Positions 16,565 through 25,815 of a DNA stretch of 64,000 nt are shown one piece after another. The notes beneath the pieces are model-generated. The model was not told the origin of the DNA. It did not search any database and saw only the letters and a list, made by a program, of their open reading frames with translations. The position numbers were made by a program, and so were the translations under genes. The stretch spans positions 124,001-188,000 of the forward strand of contig DBMP01000029.1 in assembly GCA_002298145.1 (NCBI GenBank). The letters are read 5' to 3'. This DNA is from Spartobacteria bacterium UBA695. Lineage in GTDB: Bacteria > Verrucomicrobiota > Verrucomicrobiia > Chthoniobacterales > Chthoniobacteraceae. The first letter of the stretch is position 1. Each line of letters begins with the position of its first letter.

Positions 16565-17404
16565 TTACGCTTTCTGCACGAGCTTCTCGAGGAGTGTCTT
16601 GCGATCCTCGGCTTTGTTATTCTGGCTGCCGTGAAGCAGGGTCATGATTTCCCGCTTCATCCGCATGAACTCCGGCTCAACCTTGAGATTGAGCGTCCTT
16701 TCATCCCGTCCGAACGGCACGGCAATGTCGCTGATAATCCGCCCCGGGCGCGACGAAAACACCAGGATACGCGAGGAGAGAAAAATAGCCTCCTCCACGT
16801 CATGCGTTACAAAAATGATGGTCGTTTTTTCATACTGGCTTAAGAGCGCCAGCATCTCCTGCATCTCCTCGCGGGTCTGGGCGTCAAGCGCGCCAAAGGG
16901 CTCATCCATCAGCAGAATCTTCGGCTGATTCACCAGCGCCCGCGCAATGGCCACGCGCTGCTTCATCCCGCCCGAAAGCTCGCGCGGATAGGCATCGTAG
17001 AAATCGTGGAGCCCCATCAAATCAAGCAGAAAGTACGAGCGCCCCACGAGCCTCATGATCTCGGCTGTCGTCTGTTCGCCGGGCCGGAAATTCGCCTTCA
17101 GCCCGAGGCTGAACTGCACATTTTCCAACACCGTCAGCCACGGAAAAAGCGTGTAATTCTGGAACACCATGCCGCGGTCGGCGCCCGGCCCGCGCACTTC
17201 CTTTCCGTCGAGCAGAATACGCCCGCCGGTCACTTCCTCCAAACCGGAGAGCATATAGAGCGTCGTCGATTTTCCGCAGCCCGAAGGGCCCACGAGGCTA
17301 ACAAATTCCCCATCGCCCACTTCAAACGAAGTCGGGCACACCGCCTGCACCACGCCCTTGCGAGTCGCGTAGGCTTTTTCGAGGTCTTGAACTTGGAGTT
17401 TCAT
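16565..17404 (-). CDS. ABC transporter ATP-binding protein (NrtD/SsuB/TauB-like)
   Basis: 279 residues. Walker A is GPSGCGKST (about residues 39-47), the signature is LSGGMKQR, Walker B is ILLMDEPFGALD, and the switch His lies in IFVTHDVEEA. It closely resembles the nitrate/sulfonate/taurine importer ATPases. Its start overlaps the permease stop by 4 nt. It is the last gene of the guanidine/urea-type operon, so the import substrate is probably guanidine, urea or a guanidino compound. Confidence 0.9.
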   Translation of the reverse strand: MKLQVQDLEKAYATRKGVVQAVCPTSFEVGDGEFVSLVGPSGCGKSTTLYMLSGLEEVTGGRILLDGKEVRGPGADRGMVFQNYTLFPWLTVLENVQFSLGLKANFRPGEQTTAEIMRLVGRSYFLLDLMGLHDFYDAYPRELSGGMKQRVAIARALVNQPKILLMDEPFGALDAQTREEMQEMLALLSQYEKTTIIFVTHDVEEAIFLSSRILVFSSRPGRIISDIAVPFGRDERTLNLKVEPEFMRMKREIMTLLHGSQNNKAEDRKTLLEKLVQKA

Positions 17405-18270
17405 CGTTTGGTGGTATCAGCCCATTGGAAGAGCCGGGCGTTGATTCTGCGCAGAAGGATGTCGATCGTCAGGCCGATCACACCCAGAAGGATCAGGTAA
17501 ACGAAAATCTTGGGCGTTTGTAGGAAGCGCGAAAACTTCAAAATCCGGTAGCCCATGCCCTCATTGGCGGCGATCAGCTCGGCCACCACCAGATACGTCC
17601 AAGCCCACCCGTTGCAGAGCCGCATCACGTCGAAAATGCCCGGCATGGCCGCCTTGAGGAGCACTTTACTGACAATCTCGCCCCGCTTCGCGCCCATCGT
17701 GTAGCTGACTTGCAGCAGTTCGTAGGGAACGCGGCGCACTTCATCCGCCACCATCAGCACCATCTGAAAAAAGGTGCCGATAAAAATCAGCATGATCTTG
17801 GCCAGCTCCCCGATCCCGAAAAGCAGCATCAGCATCGGGATCAGCGCGGGCACCGGCACGTAGCGGATGAACTCCGCCAGCGGCTGCACCACGCTTTCGG
17901 CGATTTTATAGGACCCCAGCAGCAGCCCGATGGGCAGCGCCAATACGGCGGAAAGCAGGAACCCGGCGGTCACGCGGATGAAGCTGACCTTGATATCCGT
18001 CCACATATTGTCGTCGTCCAGCAACTGCACGAACGTCGTCCAGACCTTCTCCGGCTGAGGCAGAAAAATCTTGTTAACGAAGTCCTGGTGGCTGAGCCAT
18101 GCCCAAAGCGAAAACAGAGCCAAAAAGCTCACAACCGTCAGCGTTTTGTACCCCCATGCCGGAATGTCTTTGCGCAGATCGAACCAGTGGGCGCTCTGGC
18201 GAACTTTGCGCGGTGGAGTCACCGGCGGCGCCGGCGCTGCGGGGGGAGCGACGTTGATTTCTGTGGTCAT
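17401..18270 (-). CDS. ABC transporter permease (SsuC/TauC-like)
   Basis: 289 residues with about six transmembrane helices. The N-terminus is Pro/Ala-rich. The cytoplasmic EAA-type loop is at about residues 185-215 (ELLQVSYTMGAKRGEIVSKVLLKAAMPGI, quoted in parts: VSYTMGAKRGE, VLLKAAMPGIFD). It partners the ATPase downstream and the NMT1-type binding protein upstream. An intercistronic hairpin separates it from the binding-protein gene. Confidence 0.9.
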   Translation of the reverse strand: MTTEINVAPPAAPAPPVTPPRKVRQSAHWFDLRKDIPAWGYKTLTVVSFLALFSLWAWLSHQDFVNKIFLPQPEKVWTTFVQLLDDDNMWTDIKVSFIRVTAGFLLSAVLALPIGLLLGSYKIAESVVQPLAEFIRYVPVPALIPMLMLLFGIGELAKIMLIFIGTFFQMVLMVADEVRRVPYELLQVSYTMGAKRGEIVSKVLLKAAMPGIFDVMRLCNGWAWTYLVVAELIAANEGMGYRILKFSRFLQTPKIFVYLILLGVIGLTIDILLRRINARLFQWADTTKR

Positions 18271-18289
18271 GAATTTTTCAGCCAGAAGT

Positions 18290-18329
18290 GAAGGCGGGCC
18301 CTTATCTGGAAAAGCCCGGGCCCGCCTTC
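18290..18329. repeat. 12-bp intercistronic hairpin between binding-protein and permease genes
   Basis: GAAGGCGGGCCC (18290-18301) and GGGCCCGCCTTC (18318-18329) are perfect complements around a 16-nt loop, directly after the binding-protein gene and before the permease. No T-run follows. In importer operons such stem-loops usually protect the upstream binding-protein mRNA or cause partial termination, giving excess binding protein. Confidence 0.8.
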
Positions 18330-18350
18330 GGGTTTGGTTGGAGAGTAAGG

Positions 18351-19328
18351 TTACTTTTGCGCGGCGGCCGCGGCCTTTACATAGGTCGCATCCAGCGCGG
18401 GTCCAAAGTTGGGGACCGTCTTGATCTGGCCCGTCGCCTTGAGGAAATCCGCAATGGTTTTACCGCTGCCATAGAGCGAACTGTCTTTATCGGTTTTTTC
18501 AAACGCGGCCACATTCAGCTTTTGGTCAGCGAATTTGCAGCCGGGCATAAACACTTTATAGTCAGACGGCTTTTGTTCAACCACCTTTGAGATGATCGCC
18601 ACCGCCTCGTCTTCGTTGGTCTTGATGAATTTATAAACATCAAACCACGCATCGACGACCTTCTGCCATTCCGCCGAGCGGTCAGCGAGCACCTTCGACT
18701 GCACCACGAGCAGATCGGGGATGAGGTAGGGGATGTCAGCCGAGCTGAAGATCATCTTCCCCTTGCCCTCGCGTTGAGTTTGCGAGAGCCACGGTTGCCA
18801 GACCACGGCAGCGTCCACCTTGCCACTCAGGAAAGCCGCGGCAGCATCCGGCACGGTCATGTTCTTGTACTTGATGTCCTTCTCGGTCAGCCCGTTCTTC
18901 TCCAGCGCCTTGAGGAGCAGGAAGTGATCGCAGGTTCCCAGCTCAGTGGCCACTGTCTTGCCCTTCAAGTCCTTCACTGAAGTCACGCCGGGCTTGGCAA
19001 GCAGGCCGTCATTGCCCCAGGAGTAGTCGTTGACCAGAATGGCCGTCAGCTTCACCCCCTCGGCCAGCGGGGCGACAGTGTCGCTCCAGGTCTGACAGTT
19101 AGCGTCGATTTGGCCCGTGTTAAGGGCGTTGAGCGAATCAGTGTAGATCGGGAACCAAACAAGTTCCACATCCACCCCGTGTTTCTGGAAATAGCCCTTC
19201 TCCTTGGCGATCTGCCAAGCCGTCCACGACGGGTAATCGCTATATCCAATTTTCAGCGGCTTCGCCCAGGAGACCGAAGTCAGAGCGAGGGCCGCGACCG
19301 CGGTCATGAGCCATGCTTTTGCTTTCAT
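18351..19328 (-). CDS. ABC transporter periplasmic substrate-binding protein (NMT1/SsuA-like)
   Basis: 325 residues. A signal peptide ends near SWAKP. Conserved segments are LKIGYSDYPSWTAWQIAKEKGYFQ (quoted in parts: LKIGYSDYPSWTAWQ), DAAAAFLSGKVDAAVVWQPWL and FMPGCKFADQK. The SDYPSW pattern is typical of the urea-carboxylase-associated importer rather than of sulfonate importers. It is separated from the glutamine synthetase gene by 63 bp and from the permease by a hairpin. Confidence 0.88.
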   Translation of the reverse strand: MKAKAWLMTAVAALALTSVSWAKPLKIGYSDYPSWTAWQIAKEKGYFQKHGVDVELVWFPIYTDSLNALNTGQIDANCQTWSDTVAPLAEGVKLTAILVNDYSWGNDGLLAKPGVTSVKDLKGKTVATELGTCDHFLLLKALEKNGLTEKDIKYKNMTVPDAAAAFLSGKVDAAVVWQPWLSQTQREGKGKMIFSSADIPYLIPDLLVVQSKVLADRSAEWQKVVDAWFDVYKFIKTNEDEAVAIISKVVEQKPSDYKVFMPGCKFADQKLNVAAFEKTDKDSSLYGSGKTIADFLKATGQIKTVPNFGPALDATYVKAAAAAQK

Positions 19329-19391
19329 TTTTTTTATTTAGTTGAGTGTTAACAATGGAGTGACCTGTTGACAATGTTTGCTGGAGATTTG

Positions 19392-20750
19392 CTAAAAAAG
19401 CCGAGCGTAATGGTCGATTTCCCACTGGCTGACGGTCTGGTGGTAGTCGGTCCATTCCTGGCGTTTGTAAGCCACGAACTCATCGCGCAATCCCTTGCCG
19501 AGTACCTTCTCGATGAACGGATCTGCCTCGAAGGCATCGACCGCCTCCTGGAGCGTCTTGGGCAGCGGCTGGATGCCCCGGCAGCGGAGTTCCTCGTCGG
19601 TGAACTCGTAAAGATTCTCGTTGTGGGGAGCGCCAGGATTGATGCTTTCGCGAACTCCCTCCAACCCAGCGGCGAAAACCAACGCCGCGGCAAGATATGG
19701 GTTGCAGGAAGAATCCGCGTTGCGACTCTCACAGCGCCCCCCACCCTGAGGCACCCGGATCGAGTTGGTCCGGTTGTTGGTGCCGAACGAGTTGAAGATC
19801 GGAGCCCAGGAATAATAAGCCATGGAGCCGCGCCGGATGAGCCGCTTGTAGCTGTTGACCGTCGGAGCAAAGGCGGCGCAAAGCGCGCGGCCATGTTTGA
19901 TAATGCCGCCCACGAACGCATAGCCCAACGGGCTTAGGCCCAGGCCGTTCGGGTCGTCTTTGGGATCGACGACGAAGAGATTTTTTCCCGTCTTGAGATC
20001 CGCCAGCGACATGTTGAAATGCGCGCCGTTGCCGGTCTTGTCGGCGAAGGGCTTCGGCATGAACGTCGCGAGCAGCCCTTCATCCGCCGCCATTTTCTTG
20101 GCCATGTAGCGGAAGAAAACATACTGATCCGCCATGGAAAGCGCGTCGTTGTATTTGAAGTCCAGCTCGAACTGCCCGTTGGCGTCCTCATGGTCGAGCG
20201 AATAGACATCCCATCCGAGGTCGTTCATCGTCGTGACCATGCGGTCGATGAGCGGAAAGGAATCGAGCAGGCGTTTGACGTCGTAGCAGCTCTTGGTGAG
20301 GTTGTCGTCCGCATTTGGAACGGAGAGCTTACCGTCGTCGTATTTCAAAACGAAGAACTCGCACTCGATGCCGAGGTTGCAGCGGTAGCCGAGCGAGGCC
20401 GCTTCGGCGAGAACCTTTTGGAGCACCACGCGAGCGCTGAAATTATACGGCTTGCCCTGGAAAGCGTTGTCGGCCGCAAACCAGCAAACTTCGGGCTGCC
20501 ATGGCAGCTGGATCGCCGTTGCGAGGTCCGGCACCGAGCGGATTTCCTCGTCATTGGGAGCCTGCCCGAGGCCGTCGAGCGCGTACCCGGTGTAGGCTTC
20601 GGACCCTTCGGCGAAGTGTTCGAAGTGAGCAATGGGAACACACTTGGCCTTGGGTACGCCATGGATGTCCACATAAGCGCCGATGCAATACTTGACCCCT
20701 TTGCGAATTAAATCTTCCTTGAGGTTCTGGATTTCGGAATCGGTTTTCAT
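19392..20750 (-). CDS. Glutamine synthetase family protein, GlnT type
   Basis: 452 residues from the ATG at 20750, which overlaps the creatininase gene by 4 nt. The upstream in-frame extension is an antisense-like Pro/Arg-rich stretch and is rejected. Metal- and ATP-site segments are GIECEFFVLK, HEDANGQFELDF, NGAHFNMSL and APTVNSYKRL, followed by NRTNSIRVP and ESRNADSSCNPYLAAA. The Arg/Tyr adenylylation motif of GSI-beta is not evident. Likely roles are assimilation of ammonia released by the pathway, or gamma-glutamylation of an amine substrate. The sequence alone does not decide between these. Confidence 0.85.
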   Translation of the reverse strand: MKTDSEIQNLKEDLIRKGVKYCIGAYVDIHGVPKAKCVPIAHFEHFAEGSEAYTGYALDGLGQAPNDEEIRSVPDLATAIQLPWQPEVCWFAADNAFQGKPYNFSARVVLQKVLAEAASLGYRCNLGIECEFFVLKYDDGKLSVPNADDNLTKSCYDVKRLLDSFPLIDRMVTTMNDLGWDVYSLDHEDANGQFELDFKYNDALSMADQYVFFRYMAKKMAADEGLLATFMPKPFADKTGNGAHFNMSLADLKTGKNLFVVDPKDDPNGLGLSPLGYAFVGGIIKHGRALCAAFAPTVNSYKRLIRRGSMAYYSWAPIFNSFGTNNRTNSIRVPQGGGRCESRNADSSCNPYLAAALVFAAGLEGVRESINPGAPHNENLYEFTDEELRCRGIQPLPKTLQEAVDAFEADPFIEKVLGKGLRDEFVAYKRQEWTDYHQTVSQWEIDHYARLF

Positions 20751-21526
20751 GAATGTTTGGGTAGAGAGGAGGAAATGGGAGCGGATTCGCGCAGCGCCCG
20801 GCGCACCTGGGCCGAGAGGTCGCGCACCATCCATTGGAAAAGCCGCGCGCCCTTAGCCCGCGAGGCCCGCGAGGGAAAGCCGGTGACGCCATTGGTACTG
20901 GTGTGGTGCACGGGGTGGGCAAAAATCAGACCTTCGGTGCGGTCGGGATCGTCGGCTTCGGCGATCTTCCCGGGTCGCACGAGTTCCGGCGCGAGAGCCT
21001 GCATCAGCGCGGTTTCGGCGGCGTTGGCGTGCCAATCCTCCGCGTCGCAAAAATAGGCGTCACGAACGCGCGGGCTCAGCTCGCCAACATTCCGGATGCC
21101 GACCATCGAATCCTCAAACCGGTTCCGGATCACCTCCAGCGCGCAGCGCAACGGAGCGAAGTTAGTGACGTGCCCGTTGATCATGAGCAGCCGCCGGAAA
21201 CCCGCCGAGTACACCCAGTCGTAAATCTGCACAACGGTGTCGATCAGCACCTGCGGCTGAAGCGCAATGGTTCCAGGCCATTTCTGCGAATGCCCCAGCG
21301 AACAACCATAAGCCACACTCGGTAACACCGGCACCCCCGTCGCCGCGCTCACCGCTTCGGCCAGTCGCGTTGCGGAGACCGTGTCAACGCTCGTGCCAAG
21401 ATGCGGCCCGTGCTGCTCAGTGGCCCCCACGGGAAGGAGCACCATCTCCATCCCCCCGGCCCGCAGAGAAGCGATCTCCTCCCAGGTCAGGCAGCCCCAA
21501 AGCAGCGGTTGTTTTTTAGTGGGCAT
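20747..21526 (-). CDS. Creatininase-family amidohydrolase
   Basis: 259 residues. Metal-site motifs are GATEQHGPHLGTSVD (about residues 33-47), LMINGHVTNFAP, and DWHANAAETALM in the position of the usual HAGExETS. Family members are Zn/Mn hydrolases acting on cyclic or substituted amides such as creatinine, or on formamides. In this operon it may free a guanidino compound or hydrolyse an intermediate. Substrate is not determinable. It is 6 bp downstream of the carboxylase gene and overlaps the glutamine synthetase gene by 4 bp. Confidence 0.85.
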   Translation of the reverse strand: MPTKKQPLLWGCLTWEEIASLRAGGMEMVLLPVGATEQHGPHLGTSVDTVSATRLAEAVSAATGVPVLPSVAYGCSLGHSQKWPGTIALQPQVLIDTVVQIYDWVYSAGFRRLLMINGHVTNFAPLRCALEVIRNRFEDSMVGIRNVGELSPRVRDAYFCDAEDWHANAAETALMQALAPELVRPGKIAEADDPDRTEGLIFAHPVHHTSTNGVTGFPSRASRAKGARLFQWMVRDLSAQVRRALRESAPISSSLPKHS

Positions 21527-21532
21527 GGCGGT

Positions 21533-24500
21533 TTAGCAGGCTTCGATACAGCAGAGCGGTTGACCGGGGGCGACTTGCTTGCCCGGCTCGCAAACCACGG
21601 AGTGAATGACGCCGTCGCACGGTGCGGTCACGGCGATTTCCATCTTCATCGCTTCGAGCACCACGACTTTGTCTCCGGCGGAAACATGGTCGCCAGGCTT
21701 GACCGCGACCTGCCATACATTGGCGGTCATCGGCGCTTCGGCGGCGACGGTTCCCGGCGGCAGCTTGAAGGCATGCGCCGGTTCCTCGACGGCCTCAACC
21801 TCATCGCGTACTTTGTCGAGCCCGGCCACGCGCCAGCGCTCGCGCTCCGCGCCGAAGGCCGCCTCACGTTCCCCGGTGAATTCCCCGGTTTCCTTGGAAA
21901 TGGAATCGAGGAAGCGCAGGTAATCGCGAAGCTTGAACGTCGTCTCCTCCACCTTCACCTGGAAGCGGCCTTGCAAAAAGTCCTGCCGCAGCCGGAGGAG
22001 TTCCTCTGGGCTTACGGGGTAAAACCGGATCTGGTCAAAGAAGCGGAGCAGCCACGGCTTACCCGGTTCGAAATTCGCCGTCGAGCGCCAGCGGTTCCAC
22101 ATCTGCACCGTGCGCCCCACGAACTGATAGCCGCCCGGGCCCTCCATACCGTAAACGCAGAGGTAAGCCCCACCGATTCCGACAGCATTCTCCGGCGTCC
22201 AGGTGCGCGCAGGGTTGTACTTAGTCGTCACGAGCCGATGGCGCGGATCGAGCGGCACCGCAACCGGCGCGCCGAGGTAGACATCCCCCAGCCCCAGCAC
22301 CAAATAGCTGGCACCGAAAACGATATCCTTTACCTGCTCGATCGAATCGAGTCCGTTGATGCGGCGGATAAACTCAATATTGCTCGGGCACCACGGCGCA
22401 TCGGGACGCACGCTGGCGGTGTATTTGTCGATGGCGACCTGCGTAGCCGGATCAGCCCAGGAAAGCGGCAGATGGACAATGCGCGTCGGGACCTCCATGG
22501 CCTCGACGCTCGGCAGCACCGACTCCGCGTAGATCAGCCGCCCGAGAAGGACTTCGCGCGAACAGCGGCGGCTGTCGAAGTGGATCTGCAACGAGCGAAT
22601 GCCCGGGGTGAGGTCGATAATGCCCTCGATGTGTTGCGCCTCGGTCCAGTCCATGAGGGCCTGGGCGCGGAAACGCAGCGGGAGATCAAGCACCGGCGCG
22701 CCATATTCGACCAGGAGGTAGTTATCCCCCGCCGGGCGGTAGACCACCGCAGGGCGCTCCGGCGTCTCCGGAAGCCGCACCAGCGCAGCATCCCCGGGGA
22801 TGTCCATCGGAAGGGGCGCGGGCACCGGGAGCGGAATCAATTTCGCCAGGCTCTCATCCTGGCGTTGGAGGCTCTCCAGCGCCTCACGCGCCCCCACCGC
22901 GCGGAACCGAACAACGTCGCCAGCCTTGAGCTGACCCATTTTCCACAAATCGGACTGAATAATACAAGCCGGGCAGACAAACCCACCGAGGCTGGGACCA
23001 TCCGGCCCGAGCAGGATCGGCATGTCGCCGGTAAAATCGATGGCCCCCACGGCATAGGCATTGTCGTGGATATTGGAGGGATGAAGGCCCGCTTCGCCGC
23101 CGTCCTTGCGCGCCCATTTCGGCTTGGGCCCGATCAGGCGAACACCGGTGCGGTCGGAGTTGAAGTGAACTTTCCACGCCGTGTCAAAGAGCATCGCGAT
23201 ATCCTCGCGGGTAAAATAATCCGGCGCGCCGTGCGGTCCGTAGAGGACGGCGATTTCCCATTCATGCGGTAGCGAGGGAATGAGCGCGGGGGCGAGCGGC
23301 TTCGGATCGAGAACTGTCGCGCCCGGCGTGAGCAGCTTGAGCACGTCGCCCGTCTGCAAAGCGCGCCCGCCGTGGCCGCCGAATTTTCCCAACCGGAACG
23401 TCGAGCGCGAGCCGAGGTACTCCGGCACATCAAAGCCCCCCTTCACGGCAAGGTACGTGTGCGCCCCCTGGCCCTCGATAAATCCCAGCCGCAGCGTCTG
23501 GCCTGCAGCCACGTTCACCGGCTGCCAGTAGGGCACCAGCTTGCCGTCGATCTGCGCTTTCATAGGCGCTCCCGCGAGGCAAATGCAGGCAGCGGTGCGG
23601 AAAAGCAGCGTCGGCCCACTCAGGGTCATCTCTAGTCCCGGCGCAGACTCAGAATTATCGAGTATCCGGTTAGCAAGGCGGAAGGAAAGCGAATCAAACG
23701 GCCCACTCGGCGGCACGCCTTGGGTCCAGAGCCCGAGGCGGCCCGGATAATCCTGCACCGTCGTGATGGTACCCGAGGCGAGCACTTCGACAGTACGCGG
23801 TTGGTAGGGAAATGTTTTTAAGAACGCCGTCGGCACTGCGCCGGAACGAAACGCCTCGCACGCCGCCACTTGCCGCAGGTAGTCGCGGTTGGTCTCGATC
23901 CCCTCAATGCGGGTCTCGGCCAGCGCCTGATCGAGCGCCACGAGCGCGGCTTGGCGTGTGGGCGCGTGGACAATCAATTTTGCCAAGAGCGGGTCATAGT
24001 AGGGCGAAACAATCGTTCCGGTATCCACCCAGGCATCAGCGCGCACGGCCTCGGGGAAACGCACCTCGGTCAAGAGCCCGCAGCTCGGCTGAAAATTCTT
24101 CGCTGGGTCCTCGGCGTAAATTCGCGCCTGGATCGAATGGCCGCCAGGCGGGTTCGTCACCTTGGGCAGCGGCTCTCCGGCGGCGATGCGCAGCATCCAC
24201 TCGACCAGGTCGGTGCCGGTGACTTCCTCCGTCACCCCATGCTCGACTTGGAGCCGGGTATTGACTTCGAGGAAGTAAAATTGCCCCGCCTTCACATCGA
24301 ACACGAACTCGACCGTGCCCGCCGAGCGGTAGGCGATCTTCTCGCCGAGCCGCCGGGCGCATTCCCACAGCTCTCGGCGCAGTTCCTCAGTCAACCCCGG
24401 CGCGGGAGTCTCCTCGATCACCTTCTGGTTACGCCGCTGCGTAGAGCAATCGCGCTCGCCGAGCACGGCGATGTGCCCCTTGCCATCGCCAAAAATCTGC

Positions 24501-25135
24501 ACCTCCACGTGGCGGGCCGTCTCGACGAATTTCTCCAAATAGAGCCCGTCGTTTTTGAAATTCGCGCGCCCCAGGTTGCGCACCGTCTCAAATTTCTCGC
24601 GCAGTTCCTCGGCGTTGGCGCAGAGCTGCATCCCGATGCCGCCGCCGCCCGCCGTGCTCTTAATCATGACGGGCCAGCCGATTTTCTCCGCCGCCGCCAC
24701 GGCTTCGTCGGCGCTGGAAAGCAAGTCTGTACCGGGGAGCAGCGGCACGCCGCACTCGCGGGCGATCTCGCGCGAAGTGTGCTTCAATCCGAAGCGCCGG
24801 ATCTGGTCCGGGGTCGGCCCGACGAACGCGATCCCCGCCCCCTCGCACGCTTCGGCAAAATCGGCGTTCTCGCTCAGGAACCCATACCCGGGGTGAATGG
24901 CCTGCGCCCCCGTCGCCGCCGCCACCATCAGGATGCGCGCGGAATCGAGATAGCTTTCGCGCGCCGGAGCCGGTCCGATGCAGACGGCTTCGTCGGCCAG
25001 CGTCACGTGCCGGGCGTCGGCGTCGGCCTCCGAGTAGACGGCGACGCTGGCGATCCCAAGCTTACGCAATGTGCGCAGGACGCGGCAGGCGATTTCTCCG
25101 CGATTGGCGATGAGGACTTTTTGGAACAGAGCCAT
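21533..25135 (-). CDS. Biotin-dependent guanidine/urea carboxylase
   Basis: 1200 residues in one chain. A biotin carboxylase part (about 1-450) has the ATP-grasp sequence STAGGGGIGMQ and EVNTRLQVEHGVTE. A carboxyltransferase part of AHS2/AHS1 (KipA/KipI-like) halves covers about 460-1010 with PGLEMTLSGPTLLF and HPSNIHDNAY. A C-terminal biotinyl domain has EAMKMEIA (biotinyl Lys). Residue 700 in the motif GAIDFTGD is Asp; as I recall, fungal urea carboxylase has Asn here and guanidine carboxylases have Asp. With the two DUF1989 genes upstream, guanidine is the more likely substrate: ATP-dependent carboxylation to carboxyguanidine. Confidence 0.9.
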   Translation of the reverse strand: MALFQKVLIANRGEIACRVLRTLRKLGIASVAVYSEADADARHVTLADEAVCIGPAPARESYLDSARILMVAAATGAQAIHPGYGFLSENADFAEACEGAGIAFVGPTPDQIRRFGLKHTSREIARECGVPLLPGTDLLSSADEAVAAAEKIGWPVMIKSTAGGGGIGMQLCANAEELREKFETVRNLGRANFKNDGLYLEKFVETARHVEVQIFGDGKGHIAVLGERDCSTQRRNQKVIEETPAPGLTEELRRELWECARRLGEKIAYRSAGTVEFVFDVKAGQFYFLEVNTRLQVEHGVTEEVTGTDLVEWMLRIAAGEPLPKVTNPPGGHSIQARIYAEDPAKNFQPSCGLLTEVRFPEAVRADAWVDTGTIVSPYYDPLLAKLIVHAPTRQAALVALDQALAETRIEGIETNRDYLRQVAACEAFRSGAVPTAFLKTFPYQPRTVEVLASGTITTVQDYPGRLGLWTQGVPPSGPFDSLSFRLANRILDNSESAPGLEMTLSGPTLLFRTAACICLAGAPMKAQIDGKLVPYWQPVNVAAGQTLRLGFIEGQGAHTYLAVKGGFDVPEYLGSRSTFRLGKFGGHGGRALQTGDVLKLLTPGATVLDPKPLAPALIPSLPHEWEIAVLYGPHGAPDYFTREDIAMLFDTAWKVHFNSDRTGVRLIGPKPKWARKDGGEAGLHPSNIHDNAYAVGAIDFTGDMPILLGPDGPSLGGFVCPACIIQSDLWKMGQLKAGDVVRFRAVGAREALESLQRQDESLAKLIPLPVPAPLPMDIPGDAALVRLPETPERPAVVYRPAGDNYLLVEYGAPVLDLPLRFRAQALMDWTEAQHIEGIIDLTPGIRSLQIHFDSRRCSREVLLGRLIYAESVLPSVEAMEVPTRIVHLPLSWADPATQVAIDKYTASVRPDAPWCPSNIEFIRRINGLDSIEQVKDIVFGASYLVLGLGDVYLGAPVAVPLDPRHRLVTTKYNPARTWTPENAVGIGGAYLCVYGMEGPGGYQFVGRTVQMWNRWRSTANFEPGKPWLLRFFDQIRFYPVSPEELLRLRQDFLQGRFQVKVEETTFKLRDYLRFLDSISKETGEFTGEREAAFGAERERWRVAGLDKVRDEVEAVEEPAHAFKLPPGTVAAEAPMTANVWQVAVKPGDHVSAGDKVVVLEAMKMEIAVTAPCDGVIHSVVCEPGKQVAPGQPLCCIEAC

Positions 25136-25163
25136 GACTGGTGAGAGAAGAAGCGGCTTGCGG

Positions 25164-25811
25164 TTAATTCCAGATGAGCAGGCGGACCGGCGTCGGGTTG
25201 TACGCGTTGCAGGGGTTGTTAAGCTGCGGGCAGTTGGAGATCAGGCAAACCAAGTCCATCTCCGCGCGCATCTCCACGTAGCGGCCCCCGGCGCTGACGC
25301 CATCGGCAAACGCGAGATCTCCCTCAGCCGTCACCGGCACGTTCATGAAGAAGTTGATGTTGTGCGTCAGGTCGCGCTTGGTGTAGCCGTCGCCCCATTG
25401 CGAAATGGCGAGCAGAAAACTGTCGCGGCAATTATGCATCCCGCGTTTTTCGATGGCGTAGCGCACCTGATTACTCTCCGCCGCGCAGGCGCCCCCGAGC
25501 GTATCGTGGCGGCCACAGGTGTCGGCGGTGATGACGGCCAGTTCGTTACCCTCCGTTGAAATCAGCTTCGTGCCGGTGGTGAGGTAAATCCCCCCCTGCA
25601 CGCGGATCGTATCCTGTGCGCTGTACCGCTCGCTCTTATCCAGTGCGCTATAGAAAAGCGTATCCACAGCCTGGTTGCCTTCGAGATCCACAATGCGGAA
25701 GGTCTGCCCCCGGCGAATCTCGTGCATCCAGCCCGCCCCGGCGGGCAGCGTGTAATCGTAAACAGCGTGGGCCGGGTTGAGATGGCTTTCGGTATAATTC
25801 AAAGTGCTCAT
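25164..25811 (-). CDS. DUF1989 protein, carboxyguanidine deiminase-type subunit (UAAP2)
   Basis: 215 residues. The DUF1989 fold is indicated by GQTFRIVDLEGNQAVDTLFY, CGRHDTLGGAC (likely catalytic or metal Cys/His), DLTHNINFFMNVP and SNCPQLNNPCNAYNPTPVR near the C-terminus. These urea-carboxylase-associated proteins have been shown to act as a heteromeric carboxyguanidine deiminase producing allophanate and ammonia. It pairs with the paralogue 4 bp upstream and is followed 28 bp later by the carboxylase gene. Confidence 0.88.
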   Translation of the reverse strand: MSTLNYTESHLNPAHAVYDYTLPAGAGWMHEIRRGQTFRIVDLEGNQAVDTLFYSALDKSERYSAQDTIRVQGGIYLTTGTKLISTEGNELAVITADTCGRHDTLGGACAAESNQVRYAIEKRGMHNCRDSFLLAISQWGDGYTKRDLTHNINFFMNVPVTAEGDLAFADGVSAGGRYVEMRAEMDLVCLISNCPQLNNPCNAYNPTPVRLLIWN

Positions 25812-25815
25812 TGGT

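Noticed and set aside
21401..25144. Long open frames on the plus strand opposite the carboxylase gene (623 and 424 codons)
   Set aside because: They are Arg/His/Gly-rich shadows of the 1200-residue carboxylase frame, lack recognisable motifs, and arise from GC-rich third-position bias.
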